DNA of 64,000 nt. Source: Gymnothorax reevesii (Eukaryota; Chordata; Actinopteri; Anguilliformes; Muraenidae). Below, piece after piece: positions 9,780-21,824 of the stretch; positions within the stretch are counted from its first letter, which is position 1; every line of letters starts with the position of its first letter. The notes under the pieces are model-generated. The model searched no databases. It was not told where the DNA came from and worked only from the letters and a program-made list of their open reading frames with translations. The stretch covers positions 13,826,313 to 13,890,312 of the forward strand of contig CM056578.1 of the NCBI GenBank assembly GCA_029721435.1, written 5' to 3'. A program made the position numbers and the translations under genes.

Positions 9780-11320
9780 CTTTCAAAATAAAAACCAAAG
9801 GACTATCAGTATCAGTAAAAGTAGCGATTGATAAGCTGAAAAATCAAAACAAACCCACTGGAAAAAAGGGAAACCATTAGGGGTGGTCAATTGCACTTTT
9901 CTGAATATTCTGAAAAAGAGAGAATGCACTGGTGAGTCCAGGAATGCAAAAGGGTCAGGAGGACCACAGATAACAAATGCAGTGGATGACTGAATAATTC
10001 TTTCCCTGGTTCAGAAAATTTCCCTCACAACTGTTGACCAGATCAAGAACATTCTCTGGGAGGCATGTGTATCAGTGCTATTGCCAGTTATCTAAAGAGC
10101 ACTTCACCAGACTAAATACAGAGATTTTAACATGTAAACTATTGGTGAGACTTAAAACAGGAAACTTGCTAAAAAAAAGTCTTAAAATGCTTATACAGTT
10201 CTGGAACAACATCCTATATACAAACTGGACAAATATTAACTTACATCTGAAAAGCAGAAGAAGGATTTGGAGAAGCAATAGTAACTGTTCTTGATCAGAG
10301 GCATAACGTACCACCACGCTTGTGAAGAGTGGTTATGTATGGGCATGTTTGGCTGCTAATTGAGCTGTTTACCTTGTGTCTGCTGGTGATGACACAGTTG
10401 ATAGAAATTGGTGGATGATTTTCGAGTTGTATTGGGCTACAATACATGATTAGATTCTCCAAAATGCACCAGAGATCACTGGAAAAGGCTTTACAGTGCA
10501 GATGGCAGGGGTGGGAAATGCCAGAGGCCCCACAATATGAAATTGTCATGATACAATATTCTTGCGATATTGCGGCGTGTTTCTCCACAGTCACGTCTCC
10601 ATCCGCCAGTTGTGTTCTGGCCAACTTATGTCCAAATCTCGAGAGAGTCACACCTTTTCTGTGCTGACCTGGACCAGACAGTGAGTACTTGGCACCATCT
10701 TAGTACTCATCTGGACGGAAAAGTCGATCGACTTTTATGATTCTGGGACCCGAAAGTTGACTTTGTATTTGCAACATTTATTTAGAATTTATGTTCTCAG
10801 ATTGCAATACTTGAGGGTCTCTGAATCGATTCAATATCACCACGCAAAATATCGTGATATTACACTAAATTGATTTTTCTTTCCTCCACCCTGAGCAGAT
10901 GGACGGTGACTGTGGAGCACACTGCGAAAACAACCTGAGATTTTTTACGGCAAAAAGTGGAGCGCTCTACCAGAGACAAGTCAATCTTATGACCTGAATC
11001 CAACTGACCATGCATTTCACTTTCTGAAGGCAAAACGCCCCAACAACAAGGCAATCAAAGATGGCAGACCTCACCCATTCACGCAAATATTGGCAAGTGC
11101 GGAAACACAGACAGACAGGCAAACAAACAACCAAACACACAGAGCCGCTAAAAACAGTACTGCACGTCCACTCCGTGGGGTGAAGTAACCAGGCAGGAAC
11201 GGGAGGCTAGAGAGAGCAGCAGCCGGGAAGAAATCCAGTGTCTGGTGATGTTTAAGGGCACCAGACTTCAGACAGTCATCGACTGCTGTGGATTTGCCAG
11301 AGAGCATTAAATGTGACAAT
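9780..11320 (+). pseudogene. Decayed Tc1-like transposase, family B
   Basis: Stops and frameshifts occur throughout, but motif order is kept. The N-terminal helix-turn-helix region lies at about 9790-10150, followed by a segment matching 'FWNNILWTD' at about 10200-10230. The second catalytic motif is interrupted right after 'QMD' by the hAT-type MITE. The third catalytic motif reads DLNPTDHAFHF at about 10997-11030, where related elements have DLNPIEHAFH, so Glu is replaced by Asp. The tail motif (LVMF...RLQTVI) is near 11240-11280. It is inactive. Confidence 0.8.
10506..10894. mobile_element. hAT-type non-autonomous element (MITE) nested in Tc1-like element
   Basis: It starts CAGGGGTGGGAA and ends TTCCTCCACCCTG(A), so the ends are inverted repeats of the CAGGG hAT type. 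It is flanked by perfect 8-bp direct repeats GCAGATGG at 10498-10505 and 10895-10902, the 8-bp target duplication characteristic of hAT transposition. The Tc1-like coding sequence continues on both sides. No open frame is present, so it must have been mobilised in trans. Confidence 0.88.
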
Positions 11321-11567
11321 TTAATCATAGATAATTTAATTTTGTCCAATTTCTTTTGAGCACATGAGACTAACGGGGCTGTGCATAAAGTGGTTATAAT
11401 TCATACATGAATCAAATGATATTTTTGAAAAAAAAAAACACATTGAATTTGAAAGTCTGTGGTTCAAGCATATCTTCACTGTCTCTTTTCAAATCAATCG
11501 TGACGACATACAAAAATAAAGCAATGAAAATTGTGTCTCTGTTCAAATATTTATGGATCTGACTGTA

Positions 11568-12938
11568 GGTGCCGTATATTCCTACATTTTCCTGGTGACA
11601 TGCTTGTTCTGTCAGAATGAACTAAGGGCTGTTTGCAGACACCCAACCTCTCGCAGTAACCGGTTTCCAGTCGACTACAATAAAAAGCACGGCTTCTATC
11701 TCCTGTATAAATACACACAGTGTTTGCGTGTGCAGAGGCATTCCGTTGGTTTGACAAGGTGAACAGGAAGGCCAGTTCTGTGTCATGTGTCCCACGGTGT
11801 CAAACAGTCTCTTCCTGGCGCCACTGCTTTAACTTTCTTTAAAAAGGTACAAAAAGTGTGACAAATGTGACGAAATGTAGAGTCACACTACCTGCCATTT
11901 CCAGTACTGTACATAAATATTTGCACAGTGGCACTTTGTTTCTCCGTTTGGCTCGGTACTCCAGAACACTGAAAGTGCAAACTGTTCAATTTTTATTTGT
12001 GTTTGTTTCCATCTGTTGAAGAATTGCAACCTTTTTTTTAATACAGTTACCAATCCGAATACTCAAGGACAAATACTTTCATCTCATCCGCTAGTAAATT
12101 CTGCAAACTAATCTCAACCACTTCTTTAATCTTTTATTTAGACTCAAAATCCTATGTCTGTTTTCTTTTTGCTCTGTAAGAAAAATAGTCTACCAAGTTT
12201 GTGCGATAATTTGAGTAATTACCCAATACTCAACTGGTGTAAGAATTTTTCACTTGTCAAGCGCACTTTAACTTTAGCCGATACTTTCTGTATTAAACAA
12301 AAAAAAAAACAACAGAAAGACTGAAGCCTTTGTTAAGACAGAGTAAATTTATTTTCCTTATTTTTGTGAGGAAGGCTGACCAGTCACTTACGGTAACTCT
12401 TGAGCGACAGGAAAGAGAGAAAGAAAAAAGGAAAGACATGCAGGATAGAGCGACGCCCGAACTCCTCCTTACGGCCCGAGGACCTGAGCAGGCTGCTGTA
12501 GTCAATGGGAGAAGTGTTACCGCGGTAACAGGCAGAGATTGTGGAGGGCTGTGGTGTTAGAGGAAGTGACTGAGAGGGAAGGGTAATGAAGGTGTAATTT
12601 TGGAAGCATCTGTGAGGTGCCTGGAGTGCTGCGTCGCTGGGCCTCTTTCCTGCTGAAGGGGTGCAGGTGCTGGAAGCAGGACAGGGCGGGGGGGGGTACT
12701 AGGGCCAGCGTGGCCTAAATTATATAAATAGCCCCTCGTGCGTCCTGAAACAAGGTGTAGGGTGGAGATACAGTGTAGATCATAGCAAATGAAGCTTGCA
12801 TATATACTTTTGAACTCCCACCATGGCTTTAATCGAACTGCTCTTGTGATCCCATGCATTAAAAAAGGGAAAGCCAGATTATCTTTTCGATCCTCCCCAG
12901 GTCTTACTTAGGTGTAAATAACAGAGTTTCGAGAGTCC
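11568..12938. other. Stretch without recognised genes; TATA-like box at 12721
   Basis: AT-leaning DNA to 12300, then a more GC-balanced block. TATATAAATAG at 12721-12731 lies in GC-rich surroundings (12600-12760) and is a plausible core promoter by motif only. The 100-aa minus frame across 12557-12859 has no recognisable domain. Confidence 0.4.
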
Positions 12939-12962
12939 ATGTGTGTGTGTGTGTGTGTGTGT
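12939..12962. repeat. (TG)n microsatellite
   Basis: Uninterrupted TG run leading into GTCCGCGCACTCGCGC. Confidence 0.93.
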
Positions 12963-13246
12963 CCGCGCACTCGCGCATGTGTGTGTATGTTCTTCTACAT
13001 TGTACTTGCGACAAAATGCGAACAAGAAAACATTTTTCTGACAGGGTTGGCATATTTTTTGGAAATGAGGACAAAGGCAACTTGTGACTTATTAGTTCAG
13101 GCTATGGGTGAGTTTAGAATCAGGGATACGTGAAGGTTTGGCTGAGGCATGTGTTGCTTACTGTTAAGATTACAGAAAGGCTGTAGAGATACATAAAGAA
13201 TAAATGGAAGTCAATGTAATGTCCTCACAAAGATAGAAGTACAAAG

Positions 13247-13318
13247 ACATGTGTGTGTTTGTCTGCATATGTGTGTGTGTGTGTGTTTGCACGCACGTGT
13301 GCGAGTGTGTCTGTACGC
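13247..13318. repeat. TG-rich imperfect microsatellite
   Basis: Interrupted TG/TGCG repeats. Confidence 0.9.
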
Positions 13319-13329
13319 GCCCCCTTCTG

Positions 13330-13620
13330 ACCAGAAAGGGGTCACTCGAGAGTGGGGTCATCGTTGCGTGAGTGGGTTTTGTGGAGGGATAAGTGTGGCC
13401 CCCGTAGCTGGGGGGGGGGCGTACCCGGCAGCGTGGACAACATTTGTAAAGAAAAGCGGGGTCTTGTCTTGTCGCGGGGCGTCCGCCGGAAGAGGGGGGA
13501 ACTCCCCACTCCCCTCCCATTGTTTCCCTTCATCCCGGCTGGACGAAGGCCGCTATTCAGCGATTCGGCGCCTGCTGCGGACGCTAATCGACAGTGACCC
13601 CGCATGAAAGGAAGCGGATT
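13330..13620. promoter_or_regulatory. CpG-rich segment with NF-kB-like palindrome
   Basis: CpG-dense block (GTCGCGGGGCGTCCGCCGG near 13470) with a GGGGAACTCCCC palindrome at about 13496-13507 resembling a kappaB site. It is unlike the flanking TG-repeat DNA. It may be a regulatory element, but no exon can be tied to it. Confidence 0.35.
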
Positions 13621-13984
13621 ACGCAGGTCTCTCTCTCATTTAGAGAGGAGATGGGGGGTGCGGGATGGATGGGGATATGGAGGTTGGGGGTGGGGGTTAT
13701 GCCCCTTGATCTGTGGAATAAAGACATTTAAGAGGAGAGGACCTGAACTTAAGTGCTTAAGCTAGTTATCTGAGTGCAGTTTAACGGCTAAATCGGCCGC
13801 AAGGATGAGAATAACAGAGGGAAGAGAGGGGTTTTGTATGAAGCGCCAAGATTCAGGACGACCCCCCCCAAACTCCCAAAAACTTGTTGGTTTACCGTGT
13901 TTCACATTGCTGTGTGTTCTTTGCCCTCCATGTTTTTGGGAAGCGCTAAAATTGGACCCTAGTGAGGATTTCATGTCGATGCTA

Positions 13985-14275
13985 GTATCTGCTTGCGCAT
14001 AAATGCGTGTGCATTTGTATGTTTTTGTGCCTGAGTGTGTTTGTGTGTCAATGTATAGATTGTGTGTGTGTGTGTGGGGGGTGTGTGGGTATTTTTCTCT
14101 GCGTGCTTCATGCATTCAGGTGCGTATGAGCGTGTGCGCATGTTTGTACATTAGGGTTTAGATCCATGGACATTTGCTTGTGCTTCTTTGTTGACGTGTA
14201 TGTGCATGTACGTGATAATATGTGTTTAGGTGTGTATGTTTGTGTTAAGGTGTGTGTGTGTGTGTGTGTGTTGAA
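13985..14275. repeat. TG-rich imperfect microsatellite block
   Basis: About 290 bp of interrupted TG/TGTA/TGCG repeats. Overlapping 117-134 aa minus frames are His/Thr repeat artefacts. Confidence 0.9.
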
Positions 14276-14851
14276 GGAATTGGTACCACTAGTGAAAATA
14301 ACAGCTGCTATTAATCGTTCACATATTGCTTGTCCTGTTGGCCATTTTCTGGGTGTTGAAGATCGATCTCTGACAGTCTCTTCATCATGCCAGGCCTGAT
14401 ACACACCACAGCTGGCCCGCTCCAGGCTTAAACCGTACATGCACCCCCAGACTGCCCCCCCTCCTGCCTCGCTGTGTACCCCACTTACAGCTGGTGCCGG
14501 GCTGGTATCCATGGAGCTATGAAGAGGGTCTCCAGCCCAGTGTCAAAGTCAACATTCGCGCCTCGCTCCTGGCCCCGGATGCTCTCGACTTCCTGATCGC
14601 ACCTCTAGTCCAAAAATATACTTCAGTCACATGCGTGCGGCAGCACGGACACTAGTTAAAAACACACACAAAAAATACAAGCAACTCATGCTAAAAGTAA
14701 TATGATGTAGAAATAAGTGTTTTAAGTCTAAATACATGATTAAAATGCTTGGTAAGATTTTGTTCTTGCAGTTATGATTTTTTTATTATTAGGTTAAATC
14801 TGCCTGAGTTCATATGATTAGTTCTGGAGAACATGTATTCTCCAAATAGCG
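14276..14851. other. Stretch without recognised genes
   Basis: A GC-balanced block (14320-14600) grades into AT-rich DNA. I see no repeat, RNA or coding signal. Confidence 0.5.
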
Positions 14852-15201
14852 AAAAGTATATGGACACTTTATTGAAACCTCAATGACCTACATGAAAATA
14901 TCTGATTTAATTTGAATTTTGAATGAATTAGTCAGTATGGGACAATGAGGGCATTTCCTGACAATCCTGGAACACCATTTACTGTACTGTACTTTACCGA
15001 GTCAGTTTCAGTGGAGCCTTCAGTGCTACAAAATCCCAGTAGTTGAACAAATTTGAATTGCGATGGCCATAAACGGTTACTAAATATGTCCTATCAGGCT
15101 GTTTTAATCTATTAATAACAAATTTAATGAAATAGTCAATTTTCTATGCACCTCAGGGAGGTTTCAGTAAAGTGTCAACACACTTCTGGCCATATAGTGT
15201 A
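14852..15201. mobile_element. Tc1/mariner-type MITE (degenerate)
   Basis: The left part reads AAAAGTATATGGACACTTTA then TTGAAACCTC. The right end is the inverted counterpart GAGGTTTCAGTAAAGTGTCA followed by ACTTCTGGCCATATAGTGTA. This 'ACTATATGGCCAAAAGTAT' end type is common in fish Tc1/mariner elements. Only ~350 bp separate the ends and no transposase is present, so it is a non-autonomous, decayed copy. Confidence 0.65.
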
Positions 15202-15656
15202 TGATTAAGCTGGAATGGTGTTGGTCTTCATAATAAACATTGCTAAGGAAGACATACTTGAATGAGGTCATTGGCTTTATGTTATCTAAAATTTCAAAAA
15301 TGTTCAAGTTTGATTGACTATGTATTAAAAAAAGAATTAAGGAAGTTAATCTCAGAGTTGTCGTAAGACTGAACATTTTTTTTGTGGTATTTATTGCTCT
15401 CAGTTATTTAGCTTTGCTTCAAATGCTGGCTTTTGCCACATTAAGTCAAGACAGTCCTGTTAAGAAATTGTGTGGGACAGCCTGGGTTATTTGCTTGGCC
15501 CGTTTGTTTTTCCGGAAAGTGTTTGTGTGAAACCCTCATTTCCTCTGGAGTCTAGAGCCCCACGTAAATACCTCTCTCCACCTGCCCTTTATCACTCTAA
15601 CCTCCCCCTCTCAACCATTGTAATAATAACAGGGTTCTGCTCTCCAGAGGGGAATG

Positions 15657-15658
<2 letters not shown>

Positions 15659-15699
<41 letters not shown>

Positions 15700-16242
15700 G
15701 TGTGTATGTGTGTGTGTGACAGCGTGTGCATGCAAGTGTGTTTCTGTGAGTGCGTGTGACTGTGTGCGTTTATATGTGCATGTGAGTGTGTGTGTGTGTT
15801 CCTAAAGTATGTGTCTGAGTGTGCGTGCATGCATGTGCATGTGTGTGGCGTGCGAGTGTGCGTGTGTCCTTATGAGAACGTGCGTGAGTATGCACGTAAG
15901 TGTGTGTGTTCGTATGAGTATGTTTGTGTGTGTTCGTGCGAGTGCGTGAGCGCGTGACAGCATGTGTGTGTGTGAGTGTGTGAGCTTGTGAAAGTGTGTC
16001 TTGGTATGAGAATGTGTGTGTGAGTGCCGGTGCGTGCGAGCGTGTGAGCTTGTGAGTGCGTGTGAGCGCATGTGTTTGCGTGAGTATATGCGTGTGAGTG
16101 CGTGCGTGTGCGTGCGAGTGTGTGAGCATGTGAATGCGTGTGAGTGCATGTGTTCGCGTGAGTATATGCGTGTGAGTGCGTGCGTGTGCGTGCGAGTGTG
16201 TGAGCATGTGAATGCGTGTGTGAGAGTGCGTGCGTGTGTGTG
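15659..16242. repeat. Compound TG/GTGAG microsatellite-minisatellite
   Basis: Almost 600 bp of TG, TGAG and TGCG units. At 16081 and 16159 the same ~78-bp block (TGAGTATATGCGTGTGAG...) is repeated in tandem. It produces long artefactual frames on both strands (up to 224 aa of His/Thr/Arg). Confidence 0.95.
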
Positions 16243-16331
16243 GGTTTGGCTGTTGAAAACAGCCATTATGTGATAGGTGTGGGAGGAGCGGAATCTGGCC
16301 GGTGGGGTTAAAGGGTTTTAATCCCTGTTCC

Positions 16332-16359
16332 GCTCTCTCTCTCTCTCTCTCTCTCTCTC
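16332..16359. repeat. (CT)n microsatellite
   Basis: Uninterrupted CT run. Confidence 0.95.
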
Positions 16360-19093
16360 CTGTTGGGAATCTGCATGCCGGCGGCAGTAGTCGTAGCGGC
16401 GGTGGTAGCGGGTGTAGGCTCTGTTCTGCTTTGAAACGGGCCACTCAAGCGTGACGGACTCCACTGCTGTAATGGGCTGAGGGTTATACCCCCCTCAGGT
16501 CCTGAAACACTTAACAATGGGCCCCCCCAACCCCTCTATGGGCCTGTCCCGACTGAGGACCAGACAGGTGGAAAACCACCTCTGTACCGGACCCTTATAA
16601 TGCTACAGTCAATGTAGCTCCAGCCCTCCGCACACCCTGATGGAGCCTGGTAAAAAAATCAGCTCCTCAGGCTGTCTTGGATCAACATTTGTTTGTGACA
16701 GTGCAGCTGTGCCCTCTTGACAATGCAATGTTCAAATTCTTAATATGAAAAGCTCTAAATTACCAAATAATTCAGTCAAATAATAATTTTCTCCCACGCT
16801 ACCGAGGCTAAAAAAAGCCAAGCCCAAATTGGCTAAATATTAGCCTGTAAATGGTCTTAACAACAAATCATTGCGGAAAAAATTGACAAGGATGTACTCC
16901 TGGAACTTTCTTTGCTTCCATTTGTTAGTTAACTTTTGCTGCAGGGAACTGCATAAGAAAAAGCTGGAAACTGCTTCACGGTGTCGCTGAGCAGTTTCAC
17001 TGTGAAAAGTCAATTGCTGTTTTGGAGTACAGGAGAATGCTATCTATAGGCTCAGTTCCCACTATTGGAAGAGTGGTTTTCTAGAGAGGAACAATCTGGC
17101 GTTACTTTTCACCTCCTCTTTCAGTGAAAAGCTGTCTAAAGTTAACCCGCAAGGCTCAAAACACTTAAAGAATTAAAAGCTTAATTTTTTGCCATTTTGG
17201 GCTTTGCCCCAGAGTGTGTGTGCATAATACTGTCTTTAGTAATTAGCCAGTGACACAGTGTTTTCCTTTGTAACCCAACACAATAGACTTGAAAAGTGTT
17301 TACATCTGTTGTGTGGTGGTTAAACTTCATCATAATTGCAGCCCTATCATACTTATGGACTGCCTGTGGCTTCATATTATATCAAAGAGCCTAACAATGC
17401 TGAGAGTGCTAAAATATGATGCAGAAATATTTATAAACCAATATGCTTATTTCTTTCCTTATTTTTGATGGTCCAGGAGATGAGAGGTAATGGGCTCTGC
17501 ATGTATGAGTTGTGATTCTGTTATGTACTGTTAGCTGTTAAAACCTCTTGTAATGGCTCTGTTTTCTACAATTGTCTACACACACATTTTAAATGGGATT
17601 CCTATTACATTTCAGTTCTGAAACTCATCGTATCAGAGGATGTCAAAAGGGAGCATTCCTTCGTCAAACATGAGTTATGTGGTGAGAATAATGTAATATT
17701 CTACTGGCATAACTCATTTTTGACACAAAAAAGTCAGATGCACAAATTGCTCATAATTTCTAAATGCCGGGCGTAGGGAGGGCTGGTTTGCCCCTGCAGC
17801 TTTCGGGCACTCGTCCCTCTCTAATCTGACATGCCTAAAATTCCTGATTTTCCACACTGATCCCGGCCTCTTCGGCTTTTTCCCTGTTTCCGGAAGGCCT
17901 GGGGAACGCTACACTTTCACACAATCGGGAATTTTTATTTCTGGGAACTTAGCGAGTAGGTTTGTTTAATGGGGCTAAAAAAAAATCACCTTTGATTCTA
18001 AAAATGTAATTTTGAGCTAGTAAAGGTAGTGTGGTTGAATATTTGATGGAACCTTTTTGATTTAAATCAGCTTGTTATCAAACATTTTGCTTGTGAACTC
18101 ATCGGTGATTATTGATATCATTTTCTGTTGATATACTCCTGTTGTGTTCATTTGCTGAGGTCGCATCATTGATGTTTTATGTTCCTCGCAAAATACTGTT
18201 ATTTTTCACCATCAGGGAATATGTTATTGATTCATGAGGAAATCTGTCATTTTGGAGAGATTTTGTTTGTAAAGCAGGACCCAGTGTTACCCGATGGTTG
18301 TCCTCTAAGAGGAGGCTCTTATCAACGGTCTTGAGGGATTTAATGAAGTAGAGAATGTTGAGGCCAACAGCTTTAGTCCAATATTGGCTGGTCATTTGCC
18401 TGAGATCTAAATTGATTGTCTGGGCACCAAACTTGGGTTTGAAGACTGGTAAATCCCTGACGTATCCCGGGATACAGGACCCTTCGTGGCGGAGTACAGT
18501 CCGGCCGTGAATTCCTTTTCAGAGCTTAGGCCAAGCAAGCTCACACACCCTGACCTGGACACTCTGGCTGAACACATATCCGTTTATCCCACTATCCAGT
18601 CAATCTAAAACAAATGGCCCAAGAGGTCATTGTAAATTTTAATTTATCAGATACTCCTCTTTCCTGAGATGGTATATTTGAGTGAAGGAATCAAACAGAT
18701 TTTGAGAGTCAGTTCACAAACTTTCTCCATTTTCCAGGTAAAACATGCTTTGTGTGTGGTGTGTCTCACTTTTTGTGCTCAACTCCTCATAGGGCTCAGG
18801 TTTTGCTCACAGCACATAGCTTGCGGTGAGCCCCACTGACCTTTTCCATCTACCTATCACTATCGGAAAAAAAAACAGCACTTGCCTATAGATAGGGCGC
18901 AGTCATAACGACTAAATCGGACACGCCAGTCGCGGCTAGCATATGACTTTTTTTAAATGCTCGACGGCATAAATTAGAAGAAATAGCTTTGCTTTCATTT
19001 CCCCTCTTCAAAGAAATGGACGCTCAATACTGGATGTTACGGCATTGTACCACCCAAGAATTCAGGATAGGTGATTGCGTCATGCTCTCCTAA

Positions 19094-19095
<2 letters not shown>
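16360..19095. other. About 2.7 kb of single-copy-looking DNA
   Basis: No gene, transposon or long repeat is recognised. The block 17760-17960 is GC-balanced and free of low complexity, the style of conserved non-coding sequence, but this cannot be tested here. Small open frames at 17181-17375 and 18177-18395 (minus) lack any known motif. Confidence 0.45.

Positions 19096-19125
<30 letters not shown>
19096..19125. repeat. (TG)n microsatellite
   Basis: Uninterrupted TG run. Confidence 0.95.
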
Positions 19126-19126
<1 letters not shown>

Positions 19127-20934
19127 GGTGGCGGTGATTGGGAAGCTCAGTCCCATTGGTCTCTCCAAATGTTGCTTAGCATTATCCTTGACCTGCTAAA
19201 TCCTAAAAAGAAGGAGCAAAATTATCTTGGTTTTCATTGTCTGGATAAACAGAAGGTTTGCAGCAAGAACATGCATGTGTAGTGAACTCTCAGGGCCGGT
19301 CTGTAATGTAGTGTTTAAGGTGTTTGACTGGCGTTGAAAAGAATGGCAGGTCAAGCTACAAGTGTAGCCACAATAAAATCAGTGCATCAGTTGAGGTTTT
19401 TAACTATACACTGTGCCATGAATGATTGGCCCCCATTCAGTTTAAATCGGCTGGAAAGCAAAATTTAGCTAAACACACACATTACCGAAAGCTATTGCCT
19501 GCTATGCATGATCTTTATAATGAAACATAAAAAAATGAAATAACTGTATAAAGTCATATTTATGGCATGCTTAAAATCTTTGTCTTTGCTTTCATTCGAT
19601 GAGTGTGTGTGGCTTGAGGACTGATGAGGATTCTGGAGACACAGAATCGCAGCAGGCCTTTAAGTTTTAAGCATTATGCCTTCGGTGCGGTAGATGAGCT
19701 CACAACCGCGTCAATAAATCACAGAGCCATCTTTATTAAGCCAGCGCATGAGCAAAGCCTTCACAGTTTGGTCCCAAAGTGATTTCTTCTCAAGTAGGGT
19801 AGATGTTTCTCACATGGGTGACAAGGGAAAAAAAAAAACTATGAAGCTGGTGAATGATCATTCAGGGATGCACCACCATGCGGTGACAGCAGGGGGAGCT
19901 GTGTGGAAGAGACCATCAGCTAAAGAGGTGCGCCTGCTTGGATTTTTTTTCTTTTTTAATTTTTAGTTATTTATTAATTTTTCTGGAAACTTGTTACTGG
20001 TGTGGAGGCCATATTGCAGAGATCCTGGCGATGCGGAAGGCCACACTATCTGACTCATTCCTCTTGTGGTGGAGAGACGCATCCTTGAAGGTGTCCGGCT
20101 GCTTGGTTTTGGTCACACCACCCCCCACCCCCCTCCTGCCCATTTTCAGTACATTCCTGCCCGCCCCCCCCCCCCACTGCCCCACATGGATAGGAAGTGG
20201 GAGGGGTTTGGGGGCAGAGATTTGCTCCCTCAGAACCACCAATCTCCCGAGGCATGTCTCTCTAAGCTCCACCCCTGCAGTCGTCCCCTTCTGCTCAAAG
20301 CGAATCTCCCGATTTCCTCTCTCTTCCTCTCTGTCTCTCCTCCCCTTCCCCTCTCCTCCGCTCTCTTCATCTCTTCCTCCCCTGTCTCCCTCGCTCTGTT
20401 CTCCTGCTCTCCCTCTCTGCATCGCTGACATCCTCTGTCACTATCTCTCACTCCCTCTCTTTCTCAAGTCCTTTTAGCCTCTGAGAAACACTTCCGCACT
20501 GAGACTAAAGTACAAATGGGCTGACAGAAGAAGAGTAGGTGAAAGCGGAGAGGGAGAGATGAAGGGGGGGACGGAGAGAGAGATAGTGGGAGAGAAGGAT
20601 GGCAGAAGTGAGCGTTAGAGAGGGTGGATGTCCTTATTGCTTCAACGGGGCTGCTAAACATTTTCGTAATCCTCTGCAGAACCACACAGCAGAGTGGCTC
20701 AGCTCCGGTGGGGAAACCCAAGCCCTGAATGAGGCCTGTGTCTGAGGCCGTCTTCCTGGTTTCCCCCTCTGGAGGCAGCAGGGGCCAGGGCCAGTACAGG
20801 AGCTCACCAAGGTTATTGAGAGCCTGAGAGCCGGAGGGAGAGAGAGAGAGAGCGAGCGAGAAACAGTGCAGGATATTTACCTACCGCCTGGCTCCGTCCC
20901 AACCGCCTTTTCATCCACACATGCAGTGGCATTA
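19126..20934. other. Non-coding stretch with CT/GA tracts
   Basis: Poly-C runs occur at 20120-20175. A CT-rich tract lies at 20310-20475 and a GA-rich tract at 20540-20600, with a further GA run near 20836-20865. The 145-179 aa frames across 19938-20477 are low-complexity and open on both strands, so I reject them as genes. Confidence 0.55.
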
Positions 20935-21120
20935 CCTGTCCATGATTTACCCGAGGCTTTTATCTGATGCAGCTCACAGATGATTAGACTATGTTGTTGT
21001 CAGTCTCCCCCTGGAGCCCAATGTGGGAGTAAGGGGTCTCGGAAAAGGGCCCAACAGTGGCACCAATATTTCTGTGGCTGCACTGGGGGTTAAACGACAA
21101 TCCAACAAGCTCCAACAAAT
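20935..21120 (+). repeat. SINE-like teleost repeat copy
   Basis: It contains GAGGCTTTTATCTGATGCAG, then CAGTCTCCCCCTGGAGC, then GGGCCCAACAGTGGCACC and GTGGCTGCACTGGGGG, in the order seen in the common fish repeat whose body reads GGCCTTGCTCAAGGGCCC. It is moderately diverged. I cannot assign the family name with certainty. Confidence 0.6.
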
Positions 21121-21824
21121 CAACTAGTAAGCTATAGGCCAGCTGCACTGCATCCCAGCGGCCATTTTTTTTCACGCAGTGCGAGCCACCGACCAGGTAA
21201 CTGTATTGATACCCCTTGCGCCCACCCCCACAAGCCTGTCAGGAGCCTTGTGGGATAAAATATCATGGTGCATTTGTTTATTCTGTTCCATGTCCGCTGT
21301 TCCACACTCCTTACTTGCTCCTCCATTATGAAACACCTGAAATTGGACTGTGTTCTTTGTTCCTCAATCCCTGTTCCAGTCCGAACCTTCTCGAAGAGTG
21401 TCCAACGACCTCCTCCTCCTTCTGAGCTCACACAAGCACAAGCCAAGACTCCACAGTCACAAATTCTGTGTTTGAAAACCAGGCACCGAGTATTTACATT
21501 TTTAGACCAGGCCTCTAGGTGTGGTGTTTCTCTATCGAAGCTCGACACCAGTCACAAACATTCAGACCTGCTTAAAAAACACCCGAGTGAGAGTTTAGCC
21601 TACTGCCCAGCCTAATCGGATGGTAAATATGCGCAGCGGAAACGGAAGAACACGCTATCAGTGCGGTATCTTGGGCTCGTGTTTGTTCTGCCTGTTTTTA
21701 TCTGTGACCGGTGCGAGGCGGTCACACAAACATGGCCTCTGTGTGCTGATCGCCGTGACGCATCGCACTGGAGGTTATATGAACACTACTACGGGTGGAT
21801 GTTCGTGCACTACTGGACCAAAGG

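Larger units (their letters stand above)
9320..11565 (+). mobile_element. Tc1-like transposon, family B, full length with nested insertions
   Basis: The left end reads TTAGGTCCATAAATATCTGG. The right end reads AAATATTTATGGATCTGACTG followed by TA (11566-11567), so the ends are imperfect inverted repeats. Between them lies a transposase remnant in plus orientation. The element is 2.25 kb, longer than the usual ~1.6 kb, because a SINE-like fragment (9661-9745) and a hAT-type MITE (10506-10894) are inserted and extra sequence is present around 11060-11210. Confidence 0.85.

Noticed and set aside
12721..12731. TATATAAATAG as a core promoter
   Set aside because: Good TATA motif, but no exon, initiator or conserved context can be tied to it.
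15770..16444. 224- and 154-codon minus-strand frames
   Set aside because: They are translations of the TG/TGAG microsatellite (His/Thr/Arg repeats) and not selected protein sequence.
19938..20477. 179-codon plus and 145-codon minus frames
   Set aside because: Opposite-strand overlap and low complexity from C/T-rich DNA.
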